Below are positions 43,470 to 56,590 of a stretch of 64,000 nt of DNA, in pieces; positions within the stretch are counted from its first letter, which is position 1; the number at the start of each line of letters is the position of its first letter. The notes under the pieces were generated by a model. The model had not been told where the DNA came from and did no database searches. It saw only the letters and a list, made by a program, of their open reading frames with translations. The DNA comes from Pyrrhosoma nymphula (taxonomy: Eukaryota; Arthropoda; Insecta; Odonata; Coenagrionidae), in the NCBI GenBank assembly GCA_963573305.1, contig OY754333.1:17915013-17979012 (forward strand), written 5' to 3'. Both the position numbers and the translations under genes were made by a program.

Positions 43470-45530
43470 ACGGCATTCAGCCTACTCGTACGTGACAAAG
43501 TTAACTTTTCGGACTCGCCGTCTTTTAGTGATCATGTATCAATTATTTATGAGACAAGTATGTTATCATAGAGTATTAAGTATGATAGTTCTAATCACCA
43601 GTCATTGGGATTTTTACTTTCGCCTTATTCTGCTGATAACGTTGCAACGAAACAGTGCACTTGCTTGTAAATTTCCATTTAAGTGCATGGAAATATAGTA
43701 TTTTTTATTAGATCGTTTTTGAAACGCGGTGAAATGGAATCAAAAGGCGGTGACTATATGACCAGAAAAACTCGTGTCCGATAGAGCTGACTCACGCAGT
43801 AGAAAATAGAAATTATTTCAGAATATTTAGGAGTACATTTAGAAAACTATTGCTGTGTATCGTTTGTTAAAGACTTTAGAACCGGTTAAACTCCATATTT
43901 ATACGAGAGTGTATAGCATGAACGGTTATCAAAACTTATTTTTTAAACTGGAGGAGTGGAAATATATTTCTATGAATATCGTTTTTAAAAAAGTCATAAT
44001 TGGGAGTAGCGAGTGGTAAAATTAAACAGTGAATAGAAGATTTAGTAAAATTAATTTAATGAAAGATAACCCAAAATTAGGAAAATAGTGAAGTGTGAGC
44101 CGGAAAGTGCTGCCTTGCCCGGATAAGGGTTTGGCGATTTGCGCCTGAATACTTCCGAGCCCAATCCTTGTAGAGGGAGGATAGTGAAGGAGGATGTGGA
44201 GGATATTGGTGTGTGAAGAGAAAGAAAAACAGTTGGCGGACGGCGTGGCGTACCACGAGGGGTCGCCCTGACGGGATGGTTGGGATAGGGTTGAGGTTGG
44301 ATCGCGAATAGGTTTTTGAATTGCATTCCATTTTCAGAGGGGTTGGGAAAATCGTGAGCGGGAGATTGTGAAAGAGGATATTCGGGCGAATTTGGGGAAG
44401 CTCCGCGATACGGGTTCAAAATGGTGTCGGGAAACCGAGTTAACGGAAAGAGCAGAAAATAAAAGAAGGAAGCGATGAAAATCTCTTGCTCGGAGATTGT
44501 GGAATCTTGGAATGATATGGACCTTTTCATTTTAATAGTTTGCCTACGGATTTCACGTGATACACCGATGATATTGTCTATCCCATTGAAATAATATACC
44601 GTTAATTATCACTCTCCGAATTGAATGCAAAGGACTTGGCATAGTTATGATTCGATTGATAAAATATTTGGTGGACTAATTAGTGCTCCTAATTTCCTCT
44701 GATTCATTTACCATGGCTACATTAAAATGCTGAACCAAGACTCACCTGCAGACCTCTGTTAAAGTTTGAAGTGTATACTATCTCCAAAAAGTTTCAACTA
44801 AACGCCAGATGCATTTCATTAATTCAAGAACCACTAAAAGCATTTTGGCCTAAATTAGTGTTCCTTAATATCTTTCTCCTTGGACCTTCCACATTACGAA
44901 TGAATTAACGCATATGAGGAGACCAAGGCATTTCAACTCATAATGAAAGCAAGAAACAATACTATCGGTTCCGATAAAAAGAGGTACGGCATGATTTATT
45001 TCGATAAAAATTAATACTTTCGCCTCAGAGCAGTTGTAATGAAATTAGGCTTTACCATTGCATTTAAAGACCAGTTTTAGATGTGGTTGATACAGTAGCT
45101 ACAAGTAATTCTCACATAACAAGACGTTTTTCTTAAATCTGAGACAATTGAACTTAGTGCATTACACAAAACGATAGCTGAATTTGAAGAGAAAGTGAAA
45201 ATACAGTGATTACCTATCGGATGCATTTATTGTGTTGTTCTAAGATGCACATTTTCCCTACTTTCACGGGGCAACTGAGAGATGCAATTATATTTTAACT
45301 GTAATTTGACTACCAGTCGTAATTTGACCATCTAAAAATATTTTACAAAGGACTTAAATCCAGGAATTCCCCTTAAAGTTAGTAAACTCATTTATTTAAA
45401 TGAGTGTGTTTAGTTTATTTTCTGATTGTATAAGACGCTATTAAATGTAGTGTGTTTGGTGTGTCTGGGAATTGTTTGCGACAAAAGCAGGAGGGATAGG
45501 CTTAAGAATGGGTGGGTAAAAACAGAACCT
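43470..45530. other. No gene; purine-rich block
   Basis: About 44,080-44,480 is G/A-rich on the plus strand. It produces the 159-residue minus frame 44051-44530, rich in P, S, F and T with no domain. The rest is AT-rich. Confidence 0.5.
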
Positions 45531-45534
45531 GGAA

Positions 45535-45815
45535 TGGATAATGCGGTGATAGAAATATATGAATGTAGCGTACTAAGTTGACTTGGCCATGTCCAGAGAA
45601 TGGATTAAACGGATAATACTCGTAAAAGGAGTAGATGATGTGAGGGGAAGGGACTGACCGCGAAAGTAGCGGATGAATATAATGTGAGACATTCTCAAAA
45701 GATGTCTTTTGAACAGGGGGGAGGGCAGTTGGCTATGAAAAAATGGGTGTAACCAAACCAAAAAGTTCTGCAAAGATAAGGTAGTATGGAAGAAATTAGT
45801 GAAACAGAAACAGTT
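45535..45815 (+). pseudogene. LINE family B, ORF2 C-terminus
   Basis: LGHVQRMD at about 45,579-45,602 is the best-preserved example of this family's signature. It is followed, with stops, by VDDVRGRD.PRK and a late KFCKDKVVWKKLVK (about 45,760-45,805). The order is that of the tail consensus 'GHVQRMD...V.G.RGRG.PR.......C.D...W..LV'. No RT motifs precede it. Confidence 0.68.
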
Positions 45816-45819
45816 TTAC

Positions 45820-48180
45820 AGGTTCAACACAAAGAATTAAGCTCTTTTGACTGTACCTACACCGATAAAGAACGGCGCGTTGATTTGTATGTAAATGACA
45901 TTAATTTTAATATCTGACTTTCGGATATATATTTATAGCAAATGGCATGAATGGAAATATATCCGAAATTTGTTTTTTTTCTGCTAGTATTGTTGTGTCA
46001 CCGATGACTTTTACTGCTTATCGTAGATTCCTCCTTGGAAATAAAAATAGCTTTGTGCATTGTAGCAGATGAAATCATTCACTCTCTAATGCGCAACCAG
46101 AGTCAATGTAGCAAGTTGCTGGATTTGAGTGCAACCTTAAGTATACAAGATTTCAATCCCGTAAAACGTTTCAGTCACGTAACTCCGGCTGAGACGGTCT
46201 TCGTGAATATCCATGGATGTATTCCTCTCCGCCACGGATGACCAGCGATCAATGTGGCTGAAGTTACGGTTTCTTTAATTTTCTTTTGGAGTTAAAATAA
46301 TTTTCGCTACCCCTAAAACGTCCATTGGTCTTTAATTGCTTCGGATGGAAGTCGAAAACCCTTCATTTTGCCTCTGATTTTTTTCTCACAAAGAAATTCA
46401 TCATCTATACTGGAGCCGTGAAAGAAATCGTTGGCCTCTGAAAAGAGAGGTTGGCTAGAGGGAGATTGTAGCGCAATTTAGCGCTGGCGATGTGAGCTGA
46501 AAGAGTTCTTTTAATACTTTATTTTGGGAAGAAAAAATAAATTTTATTCTCATGCCTAAGCAAAATGTATATTATTTTTTGGCATTTTGATCTTTAGAGA
46601 ATCTAGAGTGGCTGAGGGATAACGGGGAGTTTTCAGTGGGAAAGGAATAGGTCGTGGAGCCCTCCCACATTCTCAATAGTACCACCCTGTCTTTTGTGCA
46701 AAAGCCTCCAGAAGGGGAGATCTGGAGTGGAGGGTTTCGGGCGGGGGGCCGGGGGGTGCTTCCCGTGGGCTAATGAGTCAAAGTCTCAGGAGGCGTGAAG
46801 GGCGATGAGGTCGGATCGGAACGAGGATGGAATGGCGATGGTCCAGGGGCGAGGAGGATGGGCACAGACGAAGGAGTTGCTACGGGAGAGGGGGAGAAGA
46901 CTCAGGAGTTAAGTGAAGAAGGTCCTATATAATCAGAAGATTGCAGATTTGCGGCCAAGTCGAACGCCTTTGTTGGGGATTAATGTGGGCTGAATTAGGT
47001 ACCTTCTTGAGAGAGCGGAATTAAATAATTGCGTTCTTCATGGGGCGGAAATATTTTGCCCGGCGTAATCGTTCAGCCGATTTATATTGGCCTAAATGCC
47101 GCCAAGCTGGCTATTTATATGTCATAAAATATTTTCCCGGAGTAAATTTTCGCGTAAAAATCAGTTCATTGAGTACGTTTGCTGCGATGGAATTAATTTA
47201 GCACTACATTTTTTTGGTCCTTGAGTAACTTTATGTCCCATTTTTAAGAATATTATACCAATATTTTCACATACACATAGCGCATAAACTCGGTGTTAAA
47301 TATGTATACCTATTTAGGCCCGTTAAAAAGCAATGTTTTCAATTAGCGCTCTGAATTGTCGGTTTCTCCATCCGCATTCGTTGACTTTGACTGGCAACGA
47401 TTTTGGCAGCCATCCTGCCATCGCCTTAAGGTCAAAGGTGAAAGAAGCTGTTTTGTCGAAAATGCAGAGCACTAATGGACAACCCCTCGAAATTCTACGC
47501 AAGAACATTTTCAATCATAGCATGATGCCGTTAACTCCTAGCTATTATAACTGTTTCCTTGACCCACTGTCATCCAACGAATTGAAAATGGCAGAAGGAA
47601 CGGTGCCTTGCTAAATAATAGTCTGGCTCTGACCATTAGAGAAAACGAATTTGCCTTAAAATGCGAGCTAAATGTTTTCCTTTCTTTCTTACTTACCTTA
47701 CTTTTTTCTTACTAATTTTACGTTACTTTCAACAGTTGTGATATATAATTCTCTGATATTTTTAGTTATGCGCCAGGAAAAGATCTTCTTCAGGATGTTG
47801 CCATGGTTTGTACAAATATGCATTTCTATAAACATGATTAAAAACTGATTAAGTATTAACTTTGAATTTTATTGTTACATCATGCTTTTGTTCGTCTTTT
47901 ATATTCTTCTATTTATTTATTTTTCTTTTTTTTAAATTGTTAAAAAAATAAAAAATGACCTTAATCAGTCACTTCTACAATCCATGGTTACTGTTTTATA
48001 AGCAACATTTTTTTTGTTACCAACCAGAAGAATTGTTCATTATGTATGTTATTCTGGTTCCTTTTGCATCATTCTGTTTTTTATTCACGCTTTAAGGACA
48101 AGGTATTAACAATTTTTAAGTTGTTAGTTATTGAATTATCATTTTTATATCCTGATTTTTTTATTGTTAAATATGTTGAA
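45820..48180. other. No gene; purine-rich block and mixed-texture patch
   Basis: A hairpin lies at 45,919-45,967. A GA-rich block at about 46,440-46,920 contains GCGGGGGGCCGGGGGG (46,741). About 46,940-47,170 has AT/GC mixed texture. Opposing frames at 47323-47614 have no recognisable domain. Confidence 0.45.
45919..45967. repeat. Imperfect hairpin around TTCGGATATAT
   Basis: TTTCGGATATATATTT (45,919-45,934) faces AAATATATCCGAAA (45,954-45,967) with a 19-base loop; the arms differ by one TA unit. Confidence 0.85.
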
Positions 48181-48187
48181 AACGTCT

Positions 48188-48227
48188 AGCCCTGAAGATG
48201 TCAATAAAAATTGACGAAGCGTTGGCT
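48188..48227 (+). ncRNA. Hammerhead-like motif with helix I
   Basis: AGCC (48,188-48,191) and GGCT (48,224-48,227) form a 4-bp helix I closing CTGAAGA (48,192-48,198), an extra T, a perfect 6-bp helix II, GTCAAT/ATTGAC (48,200-48,205 with 48,210-48,215), and GAAGCGTT, in which one base of the GAAA box is changed. Helix III would be minimal, as described for Penelope-like element ribozymes (family knowledge). The most complete of the motifs here; the altered GAAA box and extra base leave activity doubtful. Confidence 0.45.
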
Positions 48228-48239
48228 TTTTATTATTTA

Positions 48240-51200
48240 AAAGAAAAAGGCCAATGCTCAAAAGAAATATATTTACTATTATAATAATATTTTTAGCTTA
48301 TTATAGATATTAGTTCATTATAAGCTATTATTATTCTGATTTTAGTTCCGTTTGAGCCTTTAGAAAACGGAGAGTTAAGTGTGTTTAACGTACGGAGACT
48401 GGGGAAATGTTTCATTTGGGACAATATTATATCCATTTCCGCTAATCGCCATGAACATATTTCATATGATATTTGAAATAAAAATTTTACTTTGTGTCTT
48501 GGTCAGCTGCATCCTGAATACTTATTGTTGGTGTTTTTTTTTCTTTTGCTTATGTTGCAAAGATTCTAAGCGATTTCAGATCCTTCTTCTTATACCAGGG
48601 CTTAAGAAAGTATTCATTCTCTGAAAAACTTAGATTTGTTTGTAAAAGTAATTTTTTCCTGGCGTTTACGTCAGCGCAAATGCGTCGCTTTACGACAATT
48701 CGTCTATTATTTTCGGAATTATTTCCACCCATACATATTGATGATAATTTTCGTGGTTCTTAGCTTAAATTTATACTAGGTATATTGCGATTTTGACTCG
48801 TACATTGCGATCAGAAGTACCTAAGTGATCATGAAGTAGACCCCGCAATCCACTTGCATAATGAACATGGTTATAGTTGGCTGATAAAGAAATCGGCAAT
48901 ATTGTTGTTATAATTTCTTGGTTGACATTTTCCCTTACCTCTCTCACTAGCTTACCAAACTCAGTATAATGATCATTTCCAGTGAGGTAAATTTCGAACA
49001 CCTATTACAGTGATTAAAAATATTGGTCATATGGTTTTCAAGTTTTAACTGCTGGTGTTTATAGATATTATTTCAGTTCTTTAAGGGAAAAACTTCTCAC
49101 ACTCTCGTTTAAAAGTGCAATTTAAACTCCTGGGTAAATATTTATATCCAAACTGGCTAATTATACCTGTGGGGAACTAAGGTTTTCCGGTTTTTACTAT
49201 GATTGAACATAATTTTTTCGGAACCTATTTTAATGATATGTAATTATTTTTTGGGCTATTTCAAAGAAGAATGCTTTGATCGTGAATCTCTTGCATATAA
49301 GCCAGTTAACCTAAGTGTGTACTCCTAAGAAATAATCGCCGGGGGTAAGTTACTATGGTGTACTGGGCGATCTTAGGGGCACAAGTAAACAATGATTGTG
49401 AGCTTTGGTTTTTCGTATTAATCTATGTAGATTTATTCATCCACAGAATAATGATGTGATCTGTTAAAAAGTTAATGTGGTTTAAATTCTAAATTTTTTA
49501 CTGAGATTTCTTTTTCCTATTTGGTGAAATGATTTAGCGGCCAGTTTGCCTGTACCAGAAAGGTAACTGTTTGATGCAGCAGGTCTCTCTGGTAGTTTTC
49601 CATTTGCACACGGTTTGTTCAAGAGTAACAATCTATCAGCATATTTAGGGGTCTGTGAATTAATATACACTGCAATTATGTAATTTTGCTGAAATTTATA
49701 ACACAAAATTATTTGATTCAAAAGTATAACAAATTCCGTTGTAAGTATGTTAAGTACCTAATATTATTGCATGTTTTCCTTTTACCAAACAATTTTTGTC
49801 CATTTTTCCTAAGGCAATAATAGATATCCCTCGGTATTTTTTACCATAAAAAACGCCAATTTTATGTATATGTTTTGTTCTCCCGTTAAATGCTGATTGC
49901 AACTAATAACAATTAAAACTAGGTAAGTATGTTAAAAAATTGAAAGTTCACCCTTAATTCTCAGTACTTACATAATCTACGAGCATATTTGAATGCACCT
50001 GTACTTCACCTCTGGGATGTGTTTTTTCGTTGGATTTTAATGGTTTCTGAATTCATGAAAATATCATGCCTATCAACTTTAGTCTTCTCCCTCCTTGTTT
50101 ACGACCAGAGCGGAGATAATTATAAATATTTCCCCTATCTAAAACCTAGAAATTGTTCACAACGCTTAAATAAGTTTTCAGAGTTGGTATAGAAGCTGAT
50201 TAAGTTCGGATTCAACCTATAAATTAGTAAAAATATTTTACGTAGCTAAGCAGTTATAATCCTAGAATCCGTTGATTAGCCTTATACGTGAGTTTATTAT
50301 ATTTATAGGAGTGTATTCATTTCATATGTTTTGCATTTTATATCTTTATTTAAATGCTTCTGTAAGATCTTCCTTAACCATACGGTATGTCAAAAGATTA
50401 TTCTTCAACTACAAAAAACGGCAGATTACAAAAATAATCGAACATTCTTAAACATTTTACGACATTAAGAAATTTTTATTTTTTTGAAAATTCATAAAAA
50501 CTACATCATAAGAACGGAAAATATATTTAAGTTACAAAAGAGAACAATTTTTGTTTTCATTGATTAGATTCTTATTTTGAATTCTGGCATATATTTTCAG
50601 GCCATGTAGATGAATATCAAAAGAAAATATTGCAATTAAGAGATGGGGTTACGAATATTTTGAGCATGGTAACATCTTTTTTAGTTTGATCACGTGCACC
50701 AGGTTGGAGTGGGCATCTGGCATTATTTCATAAGAACGCCTCAGGAGCCAGGTTCAACAGATACATCTTCCGGGGCCGGTGTCCTCCTTGTTTAAGGAGG
50801 ATGCATTAATTATTCTTGAAGAAAAAAGCACCTCAAACCTTTTAAACAGATTATCTTTGCGTGGAAAAGGATCTCTGGGAGCAAAAAGAGGAGGGAAAAA
50901 ATAAAATAACACCACTTGATGCTCTGAAGATGCCCAGAGAAAAAAAAGGTGTTAACGACCTTGCCGTTACTACCAAAATCCTCCAGCCTTTTCTTACCCC
51001 TTGTCTTTCTCGCCGTTGCAACAACCTCCGTCCTTGGTTCCTACCCTGTTTTCTTTCCCAGACGGTTGCTACTTTTTCCAAAGGGAAGGGACCGGAATGG
51101 TCGGCACACCTCCTACTAAGACTAAGGCCTGTTTTCGAGGCCTCTAAATTTCTAAGCGGCTCTTTCCGGCGGGGACCGGTTTTGCAAAAGCGTTCATGAA

Positions 51201-52275
51201 ATATTCATGGAGATCATTTTGAAGTCGACCAGTTCGGATTCCGAGAGTGGGAGTGCCGGGTGGGTGGGAGGCACGGCACCAAGGAAACTTAATTAAGACG
51301 ACTTTTCCCTGCGGGTTCATCTCGGAGCGGGCCTCCTCCTCTCCCGTCTCTTCATCCCTCTTCATTTCTCACTCCCCCTTTAACCCTCTACATCTCCCCA
51401 TCTTTCTCTCTCCCTCGGCCCGTTTCGCCTACTTTCGCACTTGACCCACACACACTTCCCGGGCTTGCAAGCATCCTTCTTCTTTTATTTCTTCACCTCG
51501 CGTCATTACCTTTTTTCATCATGCAAATCCCAACCCCTTCCTTGCCTCCACCCAAGGCTGTGCCATCCCCATGGAAATGATTCTTTCGCTCTCACCAGGA
51601 ATATATTTGTTCCCAGAACTTTTCAAGAATTTAAACAAAGACTTGGACATGCCCACTAATCCGTATTAAAATGTGGGATAATCGAACTTTTTTACGTATC
51701 GTATTGTGCTTTTTATACTCAATCAAATTCATCAATGCATTATGCATTTAGATACTCTACATTTTGTAGTTAAGGTTCTTTCGTACAGTGAAAATAGTAT
51801 TAGTATAGTATAAAAAAACTATAGAAAATAGTATAAAATAGTCTATAGGTTCCCTTGCTTGTTCCAATACCTCCAGTGAACTCATAATCACATCGAAAGA
51901 ATTCGTTTTATTCCGGCATGCGGTTGAGTTTTCGTGTTTTCCACCAGGTCGTTAATAGGATGTCAACGCTCATAATTCTGGCTCAGCCATCGCCTTCAGA
52001 GGTGTATGTCATTGTCATATCTTCGAACTATAAGGGTTATCTATTGCGTCACAATAACTTTATTTTGTAAACATAAGTCCTATTTCTTCGTTCATACATT
52101 TTCACATGGATTAGATAGTGAAAAGGGTACTTTCACTTCATCTAGGTAAAATGAGGTACATGATGAATTATCACTAATTTTTTGCCTGAAATCTCTTAAC
52201 CAGCATTTTGCATCGAAGGACTTTCAGGAAGGACGTCTGATGAGTACCCTTTAGATTCCAGAATATAGAGTGATA
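48240..52275. other. No gene; one pyrimidine-rich block
   Basis: AT-rich DNA with a GC-richer, plus-strand pyrimidine-biased block at about 50,860-51,600, where opposing frames (50851-51199, 51144-51444, 51441-51659) occur. Minus frames 48771-49001 and 49482-49721 look less repetitive but match no family I know. Confidence 0.45.
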
Positions 52276-52281
52276 ACACTT

Positions 52282-52415
52282 CGGAATGATTTTGCGGTAA
52301 ATAGTTTTCATTAATTTCATGATTGAAGTTCGGAATTATTTTGCGATCAACTTGATCATGGATGTTAACCCTTATAATTACTGCACGCGTCCTTTATTTG
52401 GCACTGAATAATACT
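52282..52415 (-). repeat. Unclassified, formerly coding repeat, copy 1
   Basis: The minus strand reads RVNIHDQVDRKIIPNFNHEI in one frame. The copy at 61.16-61.32 kb has EVKRYIIPNFNHAVSAKLF in the same position. Nucleotide blocks GGTAAATAGTTTT, CATGATT(G/A)AAGTT and CACGC(G/A)T-CTTT are shared in order. The shared IIPNFNH suggests a former protein-coding mobile element. I do not recognise it. Confidence 0.5.
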
Positions 52416-52419
52416 GTAC

Positions 52420-53350
52420 CACAATCTTTCTATTTGAATTGTCAAGTTTAAATGTCTACTAAAATAACTATAGCGGTTCTCAATGTGCGCAACAATAATC
52501 TCAAAGTAAGTACTATATAAAAGTTTATTTATTTCAAAATAAGGTGAATTCAAGCGGTTTTGAGGTTTTTCCTTGGAAAAGAAGAAACTTTACTTTATGT
52601 ATTGAAGTTATAGACACTGTTTAAATCACTAGAGTGAATGTTAACGTTCTTCTGATTTGTAAGGACAAATATTCTGGACAATCATTTGAAGGCAATGGAA
52701 ATTCATCGGTTCGAAATAAAACGGACGCTGAGCTGGGTGGTCAGTTAAGTTAGGAAAGGTGGAGAATTTTAAATGCAAAACCATCCCGACAACTTTGCAT
52801 CGGCAAACACCCTCGGGTGGCATTACCTGTGTCCGAATTCAATTGAAGGGCTAGGTTTATTCTTTCAGGGGTTTCAAAACTACACCATCCTATTTTTGTA
52901 TGGGATTAATTTTAGTTACTACGGTGCACATTGCTCTAGTTTCATCGTTACCGCTACCGTTGATGAAAAAATCTAGAGAATAAAGTTGCAGAATAGACAA
53001 GATTAATTATTATTTTTCCCGCGAAAAATAAGAGACCATTGCTGCTGCCACTGAGACTTGTGCGAGTTATGTTGATATGTAGAGTTAGCTAGTTATTTGA
53101 TGTTCTCACCAATGTTTGTTTCTCAAAGTGATAAATAGTGGTAACAGTACTTCTCGTATACTTGCTGTATAACTATAGAATCTCTGTCAATTTATGTACA
53201 TTGCTGTAAAATACTCAAATACTCTTAGTTTCCACAGTATTGGCAGTATACATATAGTTTGGTGAACTTTTTGTGAAATTTAATCTCTTGACAAATATTT
53301 GCATGTATTTTGCTTACGCATTGTTAGTAGTAGCTTCTTTACCATTAGTA
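52420..53350. other. No gene seen
   Basis: AT-rich; frames at 52641-52823 and 52773-52976 have no domain. Confidence 0.5.
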
Positions 53351-53356
53351 GGATAT

Positions 53357-53440
53357 AGTGCAGGGCAAACTGGTGAAAACTCATTCCCTGCCACATACCC
53401 TTGAGGTGACTTGCAGGGTATTACATTGATGATGTTGAAG
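53357..53440 (+). mobile_element. SINE body fragment (same family as 30.4 kb)
   Basis: TTCCCTGCCACATACCCTTG, then AGGTGACTTGCAGGGTATTA, matches the minus-strand SINE at 30.4 kb in order and spacing. An upstream AAACTGGTGAAAACTCATT corresponds to its ACCAAGTGGTAGAAAATATT. The tRNA-like head is missing. Confidence 0.6.
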
Positions 53441-53444
53441 GTAT

Positions 53445-56400
53445 TGATGGAAATTGAAGGAGTCCACCGACAGATTGGACCACTATCGTCATAAGGCGGG
53501 TAGACTAATTAATTTTAGGCTATTTTGCATCAAGATCAATCATTTTGCATTATGTCGGGGCCTAGTTAAAGCTACAGAGTGTGTCCTTCAAATTGTGATT
53601 CCTGGGTTGACCTCTCTGTACACAAGTCTGGTAGAGTGTAGGTATTTCCAAGTTTAGTCCATAAAAATGCCGTTGTGTATGTGGTGATGTGAACGTGAAA
53701 TATGCGTTGTAGTGTGTGATGTGTTTGATGCTCAACAATGCTACTTAAAACAGATGAATGTTACGAGACTGGTGGTTGGCTGCCGTCAACCAATAGGCAG
53801 TCAGTAATTTGTAGGAGGATATAACAGTCCCCTTTCAAATGAGTAGATCTGGAGACCATGTGGAATGCTACAACAACAAGAAAACGCACAGTCCACTATC
53901 TCGTGTCCTTTATCCCTGCTAATAATTAATCACACACAACATCAAACTTAACGCATTTTTATTAAGAACGAAAAAAGTTTTGGTAACATTTTAAAATTAA
54001 ATTTGAGAATGTAGTTTTAAATGTACGTTTTTTAAGAACGTATAAACAATAAAATAAATTCATTCACTTGGGATGTTAGGGATGCTGATGCTTAAAATGA
54101 TTGGATTTCTATTTTTAGACCAAGTGACCATGCATTGCACACCCTTCGTAGCTAGGGAATGAGGATTTTCTTGATCTTATGGAAATATTTTTTTTATTCG
54201 TACGTACAGCTCGCATTCTTTCCTCTCTTCGTTAAAATGGGATTTGAGGCAAGGAGGTGTCACTTGGCTGACCCTCATTTGCAGAGTATTATGGAGTATT
54301 TTTTTAAATCGTCAACAAGCTGTTATGCAAAGGATATTATATAAAATCAAATTAAAATTCCAAAAATCTCCACAATTCATGGGAGTTTCAAAGCCAATTA
54401 ACAACATGAAGAAAATAAATACATTTAATATATAACCTGGATCAGTTCACGCCATTGTGTGTCTCTTTTTTTGAAATCTAATAAGCTATTAACTTCTGAA
54501 AATGTACGTTCCTGTCACATTTATATTCTACAAATATGCTTTCCTAAGGCTTTTAATGAGAGCAAGAAATTAAGTTTTTTTTGAGGATTTCGCGCATCAA
54601 AAAATAATTGCGGAGGCTTAAAACGAAAATATTTTTAAACTGTGAATCATAGGAATAATCCTGCTTAAATAGAAGGCTTTTGTTGTTCAATCTTTTCCTA
54701 TTCCTTTAAATTTCATGGAAAAGTTTCTGATCATGTAAATTATAACGCTGTATGTACACGTAAAGGAAGAGAATCATATATTATATTTTATAATTCTTAG
54801 ATCTTGTTCCATGTGCGGAATGTTTTATCTTGCGCTAGTAATTCCGGACTTCTAGTAAATATTAAAAATCTTTAAAATAAAGGAATAATGTAGTATCTAA
54901 ATTAGAATGAAGTTTTTATAAAAGTCCAATTGTTATGCATCATAATAAAAAGTTAACTGCATAAACTGTTACATGCATTCCCATCCCTGGATTATAAGAG
55001 CTGTAGAAGTGGACGGGGAGATGGAAGACCGAAGGTACTAAGAGATAATTGGTAAAAAAATGTATTGCCATGAAATAATATTGAAAACATCGTTAAAACA
55101 GGAGTGGAGAGATAGATGCAACTTTAACTTCTTCACATAAGTGTAACTCTTTTTACAGGAAATGTTACCTATAACTACGGCTCGGCTCACAAAAAAAGTT
55201 TGTAAAATATATCTTTTTAAATGATTTTTTCTCTAAATACTGTTTCTTTTTGTTTCAGGTAAGGAAACATTACTCCATAGGAAGTGTTAATGAATCCTCT
55301 AATTTGTAAGTACCTCATAATGCCATAAATATTGGTGATTATAGTTAATCACGGAATTTTTTCCTGGCCTATATTTGCTGGATTTAGAATCAACTTCAGA
55401 ATGTGTGTCGGGCGTGGACTCTAAGAAAAGATGACTCTTCGGTATTAATTCCTTTTCATTTTCCGATAGCATAATAAGTTTGACTACACTATTTTTAAAA
55501 TTTGTTTGGACTCCATGATCGTTATTTAAATTGAATCATGACAAAGGATCAGAAAATAATTATTCTTCCTTAATTTTTTTATCATTCAACTATAAAGTCC
55601 TGGCGTAGTCTTAAAATCCCTGGTTGTTATAACATTATTTTAATCAACAAGGTGGTGTAGGTTGCTGTTAAGTAGTGACTGTTGTTTATGGTAACCATGG
55701 GGGCATTTTTCTCCGTTTTATTCCATCCTCATTGGACACGACGCGTCGTGACACTCCAGTTTTTTTCTCATTTCCTTAGCTGAAGGTCATATCGAACACC
55801 TAGGTTGGCACGGAGTACTTTGAGTAAATAATGAAAATAAGAACATTTTTTTAAATTAATTGACATAAATCACACCTGGAGAACTCCTAAAAGTGATTTT
55901 AAATAGTGTATTTTGAGTAACCAATCCTCTTTGATAGAAGTTGAAGAAAGATGTTTGCAGTATTTGCTTTCTGGCTCTTTTCAAACAATATTATTCTTGA
56001 AGTTCCTTTGGCAAACATTAACTCTATTGAACCCTTTGATGTCTTTGACTGGAAATTAATTGAGTTATATTCTGTAGACATACAATGGATTACCTCCTTC
56101 CAATCCCCTGATTTGGTGTTTCCAGTCAACTGAAATGATATGCCTTATTTATGCCTTATGATACGATATTGATCATCTTTCAATTTTATTAAATTGGCAA
56201 GTCATAAAAGAAAAGAAGCTTAGCAGCGTCTCACATAAAGTTGTTGTCAATCGGATTATATAATCAGTGGAAATAAATAATAGTAGAACGATAAATTTTG
56301 ATTTTCTTGCTTTTTTGGTTGACGTGGCATTGCTATTGGGTTTATATGGGATGTTTACACATTTTACACATGTTAAGTTTTTTTACAAATTTGCATAAGC

Positions 56401-56585
56401 GTATTTTATTTTCACTATTATAGTAGGTATATATATTGTATAATAAAATAATTTCACATTTATTTTATTTTCCAAACACCTCATTTATGCATTTTATCAG
56501 TTTTGATATTGATGAAAGTCGGGGTCGGGTAAAGTATTTGTTTCTATGCCAATCAATATTCATTTCTGTCATTCAAAATTAAGTT
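53445..56585. other. No gene identified
   Basis: AT-rich. A trace GDGRPKVLRDNW (about 55,015-55,050) is reminiscent of the GRPR..W block of LINE tails but lacks support on either side. Opposing frames 55899-56133 have no recognisable domain. Confidence 0.45.
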
Positions 56586-56590
56586 CTAAT

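Noticed and set aside
44051..44530. 159-codon minus frame
   Set aside because: Same composition artefact in a purine-rich block; no domain.
46160..46220. Minus-strand GAAGACC...GACTGAAACG resembling a hammerhead core
   Set aside because: The CUGANGA box and helix II cannot be placed without several mismatches.
48771..49001. 76-codon minus frame
   Set aside because: Looks less random than most, but I cannot link it to any family or to another copy in the window.
55899..56133. Opposing frames of 76 and 60 codons
   Set aside because: No recognisable domain on either strand; length is compatible with chance.
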